Origin: Cupriavidus pinatubonensis
GTDB lineage: Bacteria > Pseudomonadota > Gammaproteobacteria > Burkholderiales > Burkholderiaceae
Reading direction: 5' to 3'
NCBI RefSeq assembly: GCF_019602855.1
Contig: NZ_CP080767.1
Span: forward strand, 248,001-312,000
Length of the DNA stretch: 64,000 bases
Positions 1 to 8,908 of this stretch are shown here, piece after piece (position 1 is the first letter of the stretch; each line of letters opens with the position of its first letter). Below the pieces are notes generated by a model. The model was not told where the DNA came from, did not search any database, and saw only the letters and a list, made by a program, of their open reading frames with translations. Both the position numbers and the translations under genes were made by a program.

Positions 1-1304
1 TCCTGCACCCTATTGCCGGGCGCCCGATGCTCGCGCATGTCATCGATACGGCGCGTACGCTGTCGCCTTCGCGGCTCGTGGTGGTCATTGGCCACGGCGC
101 GGAGCGCGTGCGCGAAGCCGTCGCCGCCGATGACGTCACCTTTGCCGAACAGGACCAGCAACTGGGTACCGGCCATGCGGTGATGCAGGCACTTCCTCAG
201 TTGGACGACAACCAGCCCACATTGGTTCTCTATGGTGACGTGCCGCTCACCACGGCAGCCACCCTCAAGGCGCTGGTCGAGGCAGCCGGCAACACGCGTT
301 TCGGCGTGCTGACCGTGGAAATGCCCGATCCGACTGGCTACGGGCGCATCGTGCGCGATGCCGCGGGCAGCATCGTACGGATCGTCGAGCAGAAGGACGC
401 CAGCGAGGCCGTCCGCGCGATCCGCGAGATCAACACCGGCATCATCGTGTGCCCGACAGGCCATCTGCGCCGCTGGCTGGCCACGCTGCGCAACGACAAT
501 GCCCAGGGCGAGTACTACCTGACCGATACCGTCGAGCGCGCGGCGACCGAAGGCATCGACATTGTCTCGGCCCAGCCTGCGGCGCTGTGGGAGACGCTCG
601 GCGTCAACAGCAAGGTGCAACTTGCCGAAGTGGAACGCATCCACCAGCGCAATCTGGCGCAGCGCCTGCTCGAAACTGGCGTGACGCTGGCCGATCCGGC
701 GCGCATCGACGTACGCGGCGAGCTGACCTGCGGCCGCGATGTTTCCATCGACATCGGCTGCGTGTTCGAAGGCCGCGTGCATCTCGGCGACGGCGTGCAG
801 ATCGGCGCCAATTGCGTCATTCGCAACAGCAGCATCGATGCCGGCGCGCAGGTGCAGCCGTTCTGCCATATCGACAGCGCGAAGATCGGCGCGGACGGCC
901 GCATCGGCCCGTATGCGCGCCTGCGCCCCGGCACCGAACTGGGCGAAGATGTCCATATCGGCAACTTTGTCGAAGTGAAGAATTCGCAGGTCGCCGCGCA
1001 CAGCAAGGCCAATCATCTGGCTTATGTGGGCGACGCCACGGTCGGCGCGCGCGTGAACATTGGCGCCGGCACCATCACCTGCAACTATGACGGTGCGAAC
1101 AAGTTCCGCACGGTGATCGAGGACGACGTTTTTATCGGCTCCGATACGCAACTGGTTGCGCCGGTCACGGTGCGCCGCGGTGCGACTATCGGCGCAGGCA
1201 CGACGCTGACCAAGGAGGCGCCGGCCGACAAGCTGACGCTGTCGCGCGCCAAGCAGATGACGCTCGACGCCTGGCAGCGCCCAGTCAAGAAGGCGAAGCA
1301 GTAA
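1..1304 (+). CDS. glmU: GlmU, bifunctional UDP-GlcNAc pyrophosphorylase / GlcN-1-P acetyltransferase (5' end missing)
   Basis: Makes UDP-N-acetylglucosamine: acetylates glucosamine-1-phosphate (C-terminal domain), then uridylates it (N-terminal domain), feeding peptidoglycan and LPS synthesis in the cytosol. The frame is open from base 3 ([18 protein letters not shown]), so the internal ATG at 27 is not the start; roughly the first 20 residues, including the nucleotide-binding LAAGxGTRM loop, lie outside the window. Visible are the uridyltransferase core ([21 protein letters not shown]) and a C-terminal left-handed beta-helix of hexapeptide repeats ([36 protein letters not shown]). The next gene, glmS, supplies the upstream step and is co-oriented with a 148-bp gap. 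Confidence 0.97.
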   Translation, partial: LHPIAGRPMLAHVIDTARTLSPSRLVVVIGHGAERVREAVAADDVTFAEQDQQLGTGHAVMQALPQLDDNQPTLVLYGDVPLTTAATLKALVEAAGNTRFGVLTVEMPDPTGYGRIVRDAAGSIVRIVEQKDASEAVRAIREINTGIIVCPTGHLRRWLATLRNDNAQGEYYLTDTVERAATEGIDIVSAQPAALWETLGVNSKVQLAEVERIHQRNLAQRLLETGVTLADPARIDVRGELTCGRDVSIDIGCVFEGRVHLGDGVQIGANCVIRNSSIDAGAQVQPFCHIDSAKIGADGRIGPYARLRPGTELGEDVHIGNFVEVKNSQVAAHSKANHLAYVGDATVGARVNIGAGTITCNYDGANKFRTVIEDDVFIGSDTQLVAPVTVRRGATIGAGTTLTKEAPADKLTLSRAKQMTLDAWQRPVKKAKQ

Positions 1305-1452
1305 GCGGTATGGCCGCCTGCATGTCGTGTACGGTGGCCATCGATCGACACAATACGACGGACGCAGTGTTGCGGCCGTTCCGGCGCGCCGCTGTGGCTG
1401 CGCAGGCATTGAAACAGGCGCCGGCATCGGCGCCGAGCACGGGGGTACAGCC

Positions 1453-3291
1453 ATGTGTGGCATCGTCGGCGCGGTTTCCACGCGCAACATCGTTCCGGTC
1501 CTGATCGAAGGCCTGCGCCGCCTCGAATACCGCGGCTATGACTCCTGCGGCGTCGCCGTCGTGCGCGATAACGCTGTCGAGCGCGCACGCACGGTGTCGC
1601 GCGTGGCCGATCTGGACGCCCAGACGCAGGCATCGGGCCTGGCGGGCACCACTGGCGTTGCGCACACGCGCTGGGCCACGCATGGCAAGCCCGACACCGT
1701 GAACGCCCACCCGCACCTGTCCGGCGAAACCATCGCGCTGGTGCACAACGGCATCATCGAAAACTACGAGCCACTGCGCGAAGAGTTGCGCGCGGTCGGC
1801 TACGGCTTCGAGTCGCAGACCGACACCGAAGTCGTCGCCCACCTGATCCACCAGGCCTACTGCTATCCGAGCAGCGCCACGCGCGGCGACCTGTTCGCAT
1901 CGGTGCGCGCCGTGACCAAGCGCCTGCACGGCGCCTACGCGATCGCCGTGTTCGCCAAGGACCAGCCCGAGCGCGTGGTCGGTGCACGCGCCGGCTCGCC
2001 GCTGGTGGTGGCGCTCGGCGACGGCGAGGCCTTCCTCGCTTCGGACGCGCTGGCCGTGGCCGGCACGGCCAACCGCATCATCTACCTGGAAGAGGGCGAT
2101 GTCGTCGAGGTCACGCGCGACGGCGTGACCATCCACGACGGCCATGATCACCCGGTCGAACGCGAAGTGCGCGTGGTGGAAGCGCATGCCGCCACGGTGG
2201 ATCTGGGGCCGTACCGCCACTTCATGCAGAAGGAAATCTTCGAGCAGCCGCGCGCGCTCGGCGACACGCTGGAAGGCGTCGACGGTATCTCGCCCGCGCT
2301 GTTCGGCGATCGTGCCGCCGAGGTGTTCCCGGAGATCGACAGCGTCCTGATCCTGGCGTGCGGCACCAGCTACTACTCGGGCTGTACGGCGAAGTACTGG
2401 CTCGAAAGCATCGCAAAGATCCCCACGCAGGTCGAAGTGGCCAGCGAGTACCGCTACCGGGACACGGTACCCAATCCGCGTGCGTTGGTCGTGGTGATCT
2501 CGCAATCCGGTGAGACCGCCGACACCATGGCCGCGCTGCGCCATGCGCGCGCGCTCGGTCATACGCATACGCTGTCGATCTGCAACGTGGCGACCAGCGC
2601 CATGGTTCGCGAGACCGAGATGCGCTTCCTTACGCGCGCCGGTACGGAAATCGGCGTGGCGTCGACCAAGGCCTTCACCACTCAGCTCGCCGCGCTGTAC
2701 ATGCTGACGCTGGCCCTGGCCAAGGTGCGCGGTTTCCTGTCGGAAGAAGCCGAGGCCAAGGACATGGCCAACCTGCGCCACCTGCCCGCCGCGCTGCATG
2801 GCGTGCTGGCGCTGGAGCCGCAGATCATCGCGTGGTCGGAAGATTTCGCGCGCCGCGAGAACGCGCTGTTCCTCGGCCGCGGCATGCATTACCCGATCGC
2901 GCTTGAGGGCGCGCTCAAGCTCAAGGAAATCTCGTACATCCACGCCGAGGCGTATCCCGCCGGCGAACTCAAGCACGGCCCGCTCGCGCTGGTGACCGAG
3001 GCCATGCCCGTGGTCACTGTGGCGCCGAACGATGCACTGCTCGAGAAGCTGAAGTCCAACATTCAGGAAGTGCGCGCACGCGGCGGCCGCCTGTACGTGT
3101 TCGCCGACAGCGACACGCACATCCAGTCGACGGATGGCATCCAGGTGATCCGCATGCCCGAGCACTATGGCGCCCTGTCGCCGATCCTGCATGTGGTGCC
3201 GCTGCAGCTGCTGGCGTATCACACGGCGTGCGCACGCGGTACCGACGTGGACAAGCCGCGGAACCTGGCGAAGTCGGTGACGGTGGAGTAA
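1453..3291 (+). CDS. glmS: GlmS, glutamine-fructose-6-phosphate aminotransferase (isomerizing)
   Basis: Converts fructose-6-phosphate and glutamine to glucosamine-6-phosphate, the entry step of amino-sugar synthesis. The frame is open further upstream, but the start must be the ATG at 1453 because it yields MCGIVGAV, where Cys2 becomes the N-terminal nucleophile of the glutaminase domain. At 612 aa it matches the usual ~609. The glutaminase domain ([18 protein letters not shown]) is followed by two SIS sugar-isomerase domains ([27 protein letters not shown]) and the invariant C-terminal tail [13 protein letters not shown] strong intrinsic terminator follows about 50 bp downstream. No glmS ribozyme is expected or seen in this lineage. 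Confidence 0.98.
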   Translation: MCGIVGAVSTRNIVPVLIEGLRRLEYRGYDSCGVAVVRDNAVERARTVSRVADLDAQTQASGLAGTTGVAHTRWATHGKPDTVNAHPHLSGETIALVHNGIIENYEPLREELRAVGYGFESQTDTEVVAHLIHQAYCYPSSATRGDLFASVRAVTKRLHGAYAIAVFAKDQPERVVGARAGSPLVVALGDGEAFLASDALAVAGTANRIIYLEEGDVVEVTRDGVTIHDGHDHPVEREVRVVEAHAATVDLGPYRHFMQKEIFEQPRALGDTLEGVDGISPALFGDRAAEVFPEIDSVLILACGTSYYSGCTAKYWLESIAKIPTQVEVASEYRYRDTVPNPRALVVVISQSGETADTMAALRHARALGHTHTLSICNVATSAMVRETEMRFLTRAGTEIGVASTKAFTTQLAALYMLTLALAKVRGFLSEEAEAKDMANLRHLPAALHGVLALEPQIIAWSEDFARRENALFLGRGMHYPIALEGALKLKEISYIHAEAYPAGELKHGPLALVTEAMPVVTVAPNDALLEKLKSNIQEVRARGGRLYVFADSDTHIQSTDGIQVIRMPEHYGALSPILHVVPLQLLAYHTACARGTDVDKPRNLAKSVTVE

Positions 3292-3338
3292 TCGGGCGCG
3301 CCTGGCGGCGCGTAAAACACATACGCCCGGCAAGAATG

Positions 3339-3366
3339 AGCCCCGCTTGTGCGGGGCTTCTTTATT
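3339..3366 (+). terminator. Rho-independent terminator after glmS
   Basis: An 8-bp stem AGCCCCGC / GCGGGGCT with a TTGT loop is followed by TCTTTATTA. It lies between glmS and the convergent DUF2892 gene and ends glmS transcription. Confidence 0.85.
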
Positions 3367-3384
3367 AGGCGAGATGGCAGGGCG

Positions 3385-3588
3385 TTACTTGGCGTCCGGT
3401 GTGGACGCCGTGCACGTCTTTACGCCAAGAAGGCTATACGCTGGACAGATGCGCAGGATGCCCGTCGCCAGCGGCACGATGCCGATCCATCCCCACGCCC
3501 CGATATGTCCGGTTGCCGCCAGGACGATGAGGGCCAGGCCGATGACGATCCGGAGCGTCCGGTCGAGGGTTCCGACGTTTGCTTGCAT
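3385..3588 (-). CDS. DUF2892 (YgaP-type) small inner-membrane protein
   Basis: A 67-aa protein with two hydrophobic segments (about residues 12-28 and 31-47) linked by a short Gly/Trp turn, typical of DUF2892. This domain occurs alone or fused to rhodanese in sulfur-handling loci. The ATG at 3588 is chosen because AAGGAG precedes it on the minus strand; the longer upstream frame has no support. It is the last member of the BigR-like / YeeE-YedE cluster, about 140 bp beyond the previous gene. The biochemical role of DUF2892 is not established. Membership of the sulfur module is inferred from position. Confidence 0.8.
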   Translation of the reverse strand: MQANVGTLDRTLRIVIGLALIVLAATGHIGAWGWIGIVPLATGILRICPAYSLLGVKTCTASTPDAK

Positions 3589-3725
3589 GGCCGGCTCCTT
3601 GCCAGTTTGCGATGCGGGTGAAATTCCCGTGATCTGCCGGCAGTAACGCCGGCAAATCCATACTGCGCCTTGCGTGCGGGCTGGCTCTTGATCTGGCGCA
3701 ATCTCCGGCGACAATGCCGACGCAC

Positions 3726-4157
3726 TCAGGCTTGCCGCATGGTGGACGTTGCGCGCTCGACGATCTCGAAGACGATCATGCCGGCCACCATGGCCGCCAC
3801 AAAGCCGATGGCTTTGGGATAGCCCGCCCCAAGCGCCACCAGCGCCGGGCCCGGACAGAACCCGGCGATCCCCCAGCCGACGCCGAAGGCCGCGCTGCCC
3901 AGCACCAGGCGCACAGTCACGGCCGTGGTGGCCGGCAGCTGCATGGGGAAGCCGAGCCACGAGCGCTTGCGGCGCTTCGCGATCAGGAAAGCCACCAGCC
4001 CGATGGCAATGGCCCCGGCCATGACAAAGGCCAGCGATGGATCCCAGCGGCCAGCCAGATCCAGGAATCCCTGCACCTTGGCGGGATTCGCCATGCCGGA
4101 AACCATCAGGCCGATGCCGAAGAGCAAGCCGGCCAGCAATGCGAAAAAAGCAGCCAT
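3726..4157 (-). CDS. YeeE/YedE (DUF395) family half-transporter, PmpB-like
   Basis: A 143-aa polytopic membrane protein corresponding to the second half of YeeE/YedE proteins such as the thiosulfate importer TsuA. It has about four membrane segments and the conserved cysteine motif [17 protein letters not shown] (near residues 95-111). It begins 1 bp after the stop of the preceding half (4159), so the two are translationally coupled and probably form one channel. With the BigR-like repressor in front, it likely moves thiosulfate or another sulfur species; the substrate is not shown by the sequence. Confidence 0.87.
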   Translation of the reverse strand: MAAFFALLAGLLFGIGLMVSGMANPAKVQGFLDLAGRWDPSLAFVMAGAIAIGLVAFLIAKRRKRSWLGFPMQLPATTAVTVRLVLGSAAFGVGWGIAGFCPGPALVALGAGYPKAIGFVAAMVAGMIVFEIVERATSTMRQA

Positions 4158-4158
4158 A

Positions 4159-4593
4159 TCAGCCTCCGATCAGGTGCCGTTGCACGAAGACGGTCAGGAA
4201 ACCGGCCGCCATGAATGTCAGCGTGGCGACCAGCGAGCGGATCGAGCCGCGCGAGATTCCGCACACGCCGTGCCCGCTGGTGCATCCGCTGGCATAGCGG
4301 GTGCCGATGCCGACGAGGAAGCCCGCGATCATGATCTCTCCCCAGCTTGCCTGAATGTCGGCGATCGCCGGCTTGCCGACCAGGCCGGCAACGATGGGGG
4401 CGCCGATCAGGCCGGCAAGGAAGGCCAGGCGCCATGCCATGTCCCCGCGAGGCAGCGTCAGCAGACCACCGAGGATGCCGCTGATGCCCGCAATGCGGCC
4501 ATTGAACAGCACCAGAACGGCAGCCGCCGCGCCGATGACAAGTCCGCCGGCAAGCGAGAAGCCCGGCGTGAAGTTGGCAAGATCAATCAGCAT
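4159..4593 (-). CDS. YeeE/YedE (DUF395) family half-transporter, PmpA-like
   Basis: A 144-aa membrane protein, the N-terminal-type half of the YeeE/YedE pair. It carries the family signature [16 protein letters not shown] near residues 98-113, whose cysteines relay sulfur species in TsuA-like transporters. The gene overlaps the 3' end of the upstream ArsR-family regulator by 7 bp and is followed immediately by the partner half. The bigR-pmpA-pmpB order is a known arrangement in sulfide/persulfide-responsive operons. The direction and identity of the transported species are inferred. Confidence 0.87.
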   Translation of the reverse strand: MLIDLANFTPGFSLAGGLVIGAAAAVLVLFNGRIAGISGILGGLLTLPRGDMAWRLAFLAGLIGAPIVAGLVGKPAIADIQASWGEIMIAGFLVGIGTRYASGCTSGHGVCGISRGSIRSLVATLTFMAAGFLTVFVQRHLIGG

Positions 4594-4925
4594 GTTGGCT
4601 CCTGGCCGGGGTTTGCACAGAACTGTTCGTAGAGAACCGCCATGACGGCGAGCGCTTCAGGACTTGCGACCGAATAGAAGATGTTCTTGCCGTCCCGGCG
4701 TGTTGCCACGAGGCCGTTCTCGCGCAGCACGCCGAGTTGCTGGGACAGCGTGGGCTGGCGGATGCCAAGCTGTTCCTCCAGTTCGCCCACGGCAAGTTCT
4801 CCCTGCGACAGCTGGCACATCAGCAGCAGACGGTCCGGATTGGCCAGCACCTTGAGCAAGCCGCATGCGCGCGTCGCAGCAGCCTGCATGGTGGGGAGTT
4901 CGATGTTGGGATGAGGCTGGTTCAT
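4587..4925 (-). CDS. ArsR-family repressor of the BigR/SqrR persulfide-sensing type
   Basis: A 112-aa ArsR winged-helix protein with recognition helix around RQPTLSQQLGVLRENGLV. Cys37 (LLMCQLS) and Cys103 (EQFCANPG) lie 66 residues apart, the same spacing as the redox cysteines of BigR and SqrR, which form a polysulfide link that releases DNA. The usual metal-site CxC of ArsR is absent. It heads the minus-strand sulfur operon. A perfect AT-rich palindrome (4950-4973) sits about 25 bp upstream of its ATG, consistent with autorepression. The regulator type is well supported; the physiological inducer (sulfide/persulfide) is inferred from the family. Confidence 0.87.
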   Translation of the reverse strand: MNQPHPNIELPTMQAAATRACGLLKVLANPDRLLLMCQLSQGELAVGELEEQLGIRQPTLSQQLGVLRENGLVATRRDGKNIFYSVASPEALAVMAVLYEQFCANPGQEPTC

Positions 4926-4949
4926 GGGTCGGCTATAGTTTCGTATCAG

Positions 4950-4973
4950 ATATTATATACAAATATATAATAT
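4950..4973. promoter_or_regulatory. BigR-like operator palindrome
   Basis: Perfect 10-bp arms ATATTATATA and TATATAATAT separated by CAAA lie 25 bp upstream of the ArsR-family gene in otherwise GC-rich DNA. AT-rich palindromes of this kind are the known BigR target and would overlap the operon promoter. Confidence 0.8.
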
Positions 4974-5097
4974 AAAAAAGAAGAATTTCGCCGTCGACGT
5001 TCACCCATGAGCCGGGTCTCACTTGCATGATTAAACCCTCGGCAGTAGCATGCTCCTGACACGGGCACGAAGCTGCCCTTAGCCATTGCCGACCACC

Positions 5098-5616
5098 ATG
5101 CAAAGAAAGACCTTCCGGGACATGCAATGTCCCATCGCACGCAGCCTGGAGCGGGTCGGGGAGTGGTGGAGCATCCTGATCCTGCGCGAGGCGTTCTATG
5201 GCACGACCCGCTTCGACGCCTTCCAGAAGAACCTCGACATTGCGCCGAACATGCTGACGCGCCGCCTCAACGGACTGGTGGATGAAGGCTTGCTGGAGCG
5301 CCGCCAGTATTCGGAGCGGCCGCCGCGCTACGAATACGTGCTGACCGAGTGCGGCCGCGATTTCGAGCCGGTGATGTTGTCGATGCTGGCTTGGGGCAAC
5401 AAACACTTCGCCCCCGAGGGGGTGAGCGTGCAGCTTGTCGACAAGGCGACTGGGGCGCCCATCGAACCCGTACTGGTCGATGCCGCGAGCGGCGCGCCCG
5501 TTGACCTCGCGCGTTACGCGCTGGCACCCGGGCCCGCTGCCGGCGAAGGCGTGCGCCGGCGCCTGGCCGATGCCGCCGCCTACCTGTCGACCACGGAAAA
5601 GGCCGAAGCCGACTAA
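5098..5616 (+). CDS. HxlR-family transcriptional regulator (paralogue 1)
   Basis: A 172-aa winged-helix regulator of the HxlR/DUF24 family: CPIARSLERVGEWWSILILREAFYG, APNMLTRRLNGLVDEGLL, then a wing (RPPRYEYVLTECG). Cys11 occupies the conserved N-terminal position used as a redox or electrophile sensor in YodB-type proteins. The ATG at 5098 (MQRKTF) is preferred over a TTG at 5086 because the paralogue at 7234 also begins MQRK. It has a ~60-residue C-terminal extension beyond the usual ~110 aa, shared with the paralogue. It faces the outer-membrane efflux gene, so it may be a duplicated regulator of that system. Confidence 0.85.
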   Translation: MQRKTFRDMQCPIARSLERVGEWWSILILREAFYGTTRFDAFQKNLDIAPNMLTRRLNGLVDEGLLERRQYSERPPRYEYVLTECGRDFEPVMLSMLAWGNKHFAPEGVSVQLVDKATGAPIEPVLVDAASGAPVDLARYALAPGPAAGEGVRRRLADAAAYLSTTEKAEAD

Positions 5617-5644
5617 GGCGACGCGGCGCTTTCTCCCCTGATTC

Positions 5645-7111
5645 TTACCAGCCGCCACCCAGCGCACGGAACGCCGCCACTGCGGCGCGTGCGTTATCGG
5701 TGCCCGCGCGTGCCTGCTGGTCGCGCGCGGCCAATAACTGGCGGTCTTCCTCAAGCACTTCGAACAGGCTGACAGCGCCGCCCTTGTAGGCCTCTTCGGC
5801 CGCGCCGCGCGATCGGGCCTGAGCATCGACTTCCACGGTCAGGTCCTGGCTCTGCAGTTGCAGCTGGGTCAGCGTGACGATTGCGTTTTCTACATCCTCG
5901 GTCGCGCGCAGCATGGACTTCCGATAGGTGGCGAGTGCCTCTGCATTCGCGCCGCGTGCCTGGGCGACTTCGGCGTCCACACGGCCGAAATCGAACAGAC
6001 GCCAGCGCAGGCCGGCCATGGCTGCGGGCTGGAACGTGGCGGCCGTGAACATCTTGCTCGCCGACAGGCTTTCGAAGCCGAGCAATGCCGCGAGCGATAG
6101 CTTGGGGTAGTACTCCGCCGTAGCCACGCCGATGCGCGCGCTGGACGCGGCCAGCCGGCGTTCGGCGGCAATGACGTCGGGGCGGCGTTCGAGCAGCGCG
6201 GCAGGACCCTGTGCGAGCGGAATCTGCGGAACGCCGGTACGCGCACCCGGCGTGGCGAGTTCGGCGGCATAGGTGCCCGGCGCCGCGCCCATCAGCACGT
6301 CGAGTCGGTTGAGCTGCGTGTCGAGCTCGATCTGGAGCGGCGGGATGGTGACGCGGGTCTGTGCGAGCCGCGCTTCGGCCTGCGCGCGTTCGCGCTCGGC
6401 GCCGATGCCGTCGGCCAGGCGCAGCTTCACCAGATCCAGCAGCCGCGCATTGGTCTGCACCTGCTGCTGCGCGATGGTGATGCGCTGCTGCGCACCGCGC
6501 ACGCGGAAGTAGGCGTCGGCGGCTTCCGCTGCCACCAGCACGCGCACGCCGAGGTGTTCGGCCTCGGCCGCCTGGGCTTCCGCGTCGGCCGCCTCGGCCC
6601 CGCGCCGCAGGCCGCCGGCGATGTCGATCTCCCAACTGGCCCCCGCACCGGCGTTGTACAGCGTGTTGTTGCGCTCGAAGCCAGGCGACTTGCTGGCGAT
6701 CTTGCCCAGCGGGCTTTCGAGTGACTGCCGTTGCCGCGCGACGCTGTCGGACAGCGATCCCTCCGGCAGCAATGCCGCGCCGGCGTAGTCGGCGGCCGCA
6801 CGCGCTTGGTCGACACGGGCTACCGATGCAGCAAGGTCCAGGTTCTGCGCCAGCGCGCGCTCGATGATCCGGGTCAGCGCGGGATCGTCGAATCCCTTCC
6901 ACCAGCTATCGAGCGCGGGCGCCGCAGGCGCTGCTTCCTGGGCCTGCAATGCGGCGGCGTGCGCGTATGCCGCCGGCAAGTCCGGCGCGGGGGCATGGTA
7001 ATCGGGACCGACCGCGCACGCGGCCAGGCTCGCGGCCATGGCTGTGGCGGCGAGTACCGCGAGGCTGCGCCCAAAGCGCCGTGCCGGAGGGAAGGGTTGC
7101 CCTTGCGTCAT
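5645..7111 (-). CDS. NodT/OprM-family outer-membrane efflux lipoprotein
   Basis: A 488-aa TolC-like channel of the NodT family. A signal peptide ends in a lipobox (AASLAAC), followed by the family opening VGPDYHAPAPDLPAAY, and the body has two OEP repeats with long coiled-coil helices. The start at 7111 (MTQGQPFPP) is chosen for the GAGAGG upstream and the correct signal peptide; the longer frame adds 22 unsupported residues. It is divergent from the hxlR-emrA-emrB operon and would be the outer-membrane exit duct for that inner-membrane pump. The 123-bp shared intergenic region carries repeated HxlR-like motifs. Confidence 0.9.
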   Translation of the reverse strand: MTQGQPFPPARRFGRSLAVLAATAMAASLAACAVGPDYHAPAPDLPAAYAHAAALQAQEAAPAAPALDSWWKGFDDPALTRIIERALAQNLDLAASVARVDQARAAADYAGAALLPEGSLSDSVARQRQSLESPLGKIASKSPGFERNNTLYNAGAGASWEIDIAGGLRRGAEAADAEAQAAEAEHLGVRVLVAAEAADAYFRVRGAQQRITIAQQQVQTNARLLDLVKLRLADGIGAERERAQAEARLAQTRVTIPPLQIELDTQLNRLDVLMGAAPGTYAAELATPGARTGVPQIPLAQGPAALLERRPDVIAAERRLAASSARIGVATAEYYPKLSLAALLGFESLSASKMFTAATFQPAAMAGLRWRLFDFGRVDAEVAQARGANAEALATYRKSMLRATEDVENAIVTLTQLQLQSQDLTVEVDAQARSRGAAEEAYKGGAVSLFEVLEEDRQLLAARDQQARAGTDNARAAVAAFRALGGGW

Positions 7112-7141
7112 GTCATGCACCTCTCGTTCGTGATTCGTACT

Positions 7142-7198
7142 GCATGTTGCCAAATTAACTTGCAACATGCTAGTCACTACTCTAGACTAACTTTCAAC
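7142..7198. promoter_or_regulatory. Candidate HxlR operator region between divergent efflux genes
   Basis: The interval contains a perfect 9-bp inverted repeat (GCATGTTGC at 7142-7150, GCAACATGC at 7162-7170), a TAGTC-N9-GACTA repeat (7171-7189), and two direct copies of AACTTKCAAC (7157-7166 and 7189-7198) spaced 32 bp, three helical turns. The clustering in a divergent promoter next to an HxlR gene suggests operator sites; the assignment is inference. Confidence 0.55.
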
Positions 7199-7233
7199 TT
7201 GATAGCAACCCCTGATGAAGAGGGATGATGATC

Positions 7234-7788
7234 ATGCAGAGAAAGCCACTGGACAAAGCGCCTTGCCCCATTGCGCGGACTGTCGCGCGGATCGGCGACG
7301 CGTGGAGCGTGCTGATCTTGCGCGAGGCGTTCTACGGCACGGCCCGCTTCGACGATTTCGAGAAGAGCCTTGGCATCGCGCCGAACATGCTCGCGCGCCG
7401 GCTCAGCGCGCTCGTCGAGGAAGGTCTGCTGGAGCGGCGCAGCTACTGCGAACGCCCCCCGCGCTTCGAATACGTGCTGACCCCGAGCGGCCGTGATTTC
7501 CGCCCTGTGCTGGTGGCGCTGCTGGCCTGGGGCAACCGGCATTTCTCCCCCGAGGGCGAAAGCGTGCAATTGCTGGACCGCGAGACCGGCGCACGTGTCG
7601 AGCCCGTGCTGGTCGACGCCGCGAACGGACGGCCGATTACTGAAGCTCACTACGCGCTTGGGCCTGGCCCTGCCGCGACCGAACGCATGCGGCAGAAATT
7701 GAATCGTGCAGCGGCGATGCAGGCCGCATCCGGCTCGAATCTGAATCCCATCGAAACTGAGTGCGCTGAAAGGAAGTGCCATGACTAG
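7234..7788 (+). CDS. HxlR-family transcriptional regulator (paralogue 2)
   Basis: A 184-aa HxlR/DUF24 winged-helix protein, clearly paralogous to the one at 5098 (CPIARTVARIGDAWSVLILREAFYG; APNMLARRLSALVEEGLLERR), with the same N-terminal Cys11 and the same C-terminal extension (WGNRHFSPEG...PVLVDAANG). Start codons occur at 7225, 7228 and 7234; AAGAGGG lies too close to the first two and about 9 nt from the third, so 7234 is chosen. It overlaps the next gene, emrA-like, by 8 bp, so regulator and pump are coupled. It probably represses the efflux operon until an aromatic or electrophilic ligand arrives. Confidence 0.88.
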   Translation: MQRKPLDKAPCPIARTVARIGDAWSVLILREAFYGTARFDDFEKSLGIAPNMLARRLSALVEEGLLERRSYCERPPRFEYVLTPSGRDFRPVLVALLAWGNRHFSPEGESVQLLDRETGARVEPVLVDAANGRPITEAHYALGPGPAATERMRQKLNRAAAMQAASGSNLNPIETECAERKCHD

Positions 7789-8908
7789 CAACACCATCAC
7801 CGAACGCACGGGCGAGCAGCCTGTTCCGGCCGCGAAACAGGCAGGATCGCGGCCCACTACGAAGAAGCTGCTCGCGACCGGGGCGCTGCTTGTCGCGGGT
7901 CTGGCCGGTGTCGGCTACGGCTACCACTGGTGGAGCTCCGCGCGCTTCGTGCAGAGCACCGACGATGCCTACGTGGGCGGCGACGTGACCGTGATCGGCG
8001 CGAAGGTTGCCGGCTATATCTCCGAAGTTGCCGTGACCGACAACCAGCCTGTGCATGCAGGGGATGTGCTGGTGCGCATCGACGACCGCGACTATCGTGC
8101 CGCGCTGGCCAAGGCCGAGGGCGCGGTGGCTGCGCAGCAGGCGCTGCTCGAAAACCTCGACGCCACGCAGCGGCTGCAGGAAGCCGTCATCGGCCAGGCG
8201 CGGGCCGGCTTCGCGGGCGCCAATGCCGACACCGTTCGTGCGCGCCAGGACCAGGCACGCTATGCGAGCCTGGTCGAAAAATCGGCGGTGTCGATCCAGA
8301 GTTCGCAGAAGGCCGATGCCGACTACAAGCAGGCGGCCGCCAACAGCGAAAAGGCGCAAGCGTCGCTGCTCGCCGCGCAGCGCCAGCTCGAGGTGATCGG
8401 CACGCAGAAGCTGCAGGCGAAAGCGGCGCTGGCGCAGGCCGTGGCGGAACGCGACATCGCAAAGCTCAACCTCAGCTACACCGAACTGCGCGCGCCGGTC
8501 GACGGCACGGTGGGCAACCGCCGCGCGCGCGTCGGCGCCTACGCCGGCAGCGGTAGTCAGTTGCTGTCCATCGTTCCGGCCAGCGGCTTGTGGGTCGATG
8601 CAAACTTCAAGGAAGGTCAGCTCGCGCATATGCGCGAGGGCATGCCTGTCACCATCGAGGCCGATGTGCTGCCCGGACGCGTCTTCCATGGCCGCGTCGG
8701 CAGCCTCGCGCCGGCGACTGGGGCGCAGTTCAGCGTGCTGCCGGCCGAAAACGCGACCGGTAACTTCACCAAGATCGTCCAGCGTGTGCCGGTACGCATC
8801 CAGCTCGACGAGAAAGATGCCACGCTCGGCACCTTGCGCCCGGGCCTGTCCGTGATCGCGCAGGTCGATACGCATCCGGATACGCATTCAACCAGGCAGG
8901 TGCAATGA
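7781..8908 (+). CDS. EmrA/HlyD-family membrane fusion protein
   Basis: A 375-aa periplasmic adaptor linking the inner-membrane pump to the outer-membrane channel. A single N-terminal membrane anchor (about residues 29-48) is followed by the biotinyl-lipoyl half STDDAYVGGDVTVIGAKVAGYI, a long alpha-helical hairpin, the second lipoyl half (LSYTELRAPVDGTVGNRRARVGAY) and the beta-barrel (NFKEGQLAHM). The EmrA-type sequence and the adjoining EmrB-like gene place it in MFS-type rather than RND-type tripartite efflux. AAGGAAG precedes its ATG; it overlaps the regulator upstream and the pump downstream. Confidence 0.93.
   Translation: MTSNTITERTGEQPVPAAKQAGSRPTTKKLLATGALLVAGLAGVGYGYHWWSSARFVQSTDDAYVGGDVTVIGAKVAGYISEVAVTDNQPVHAGDVLVRIDDRDYRAALAKAEGAVAAQQALLENLDATQRLQEAVIGQARAGFAGANADTVRARQDQARYASLVEKSAVSIQSSQKADADYKQAAANSEKAQASLLAAQRQLEVIGTQKLQAKAALAQAVAERDIAKLNLSYTELRAPVDGTVGNRRARVGAYAGSGSQLLSIVPASGLWVDANFKEGQLAHMREGMPVTIEADVLPGRVFHGRVGSLAPATGAQFSVLPAENATGNFTKIVQRVPVRIQLDEKDATLGTLRPGLSVIAQVDTHPDTHSTRQVQ

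Noticed and set aside
1305-1452. A glmS ribozyme upstream of glmS
   Set aside because: The 148-bp gap shows no ribozyme core, and this control is known from Gram-positive lineages.
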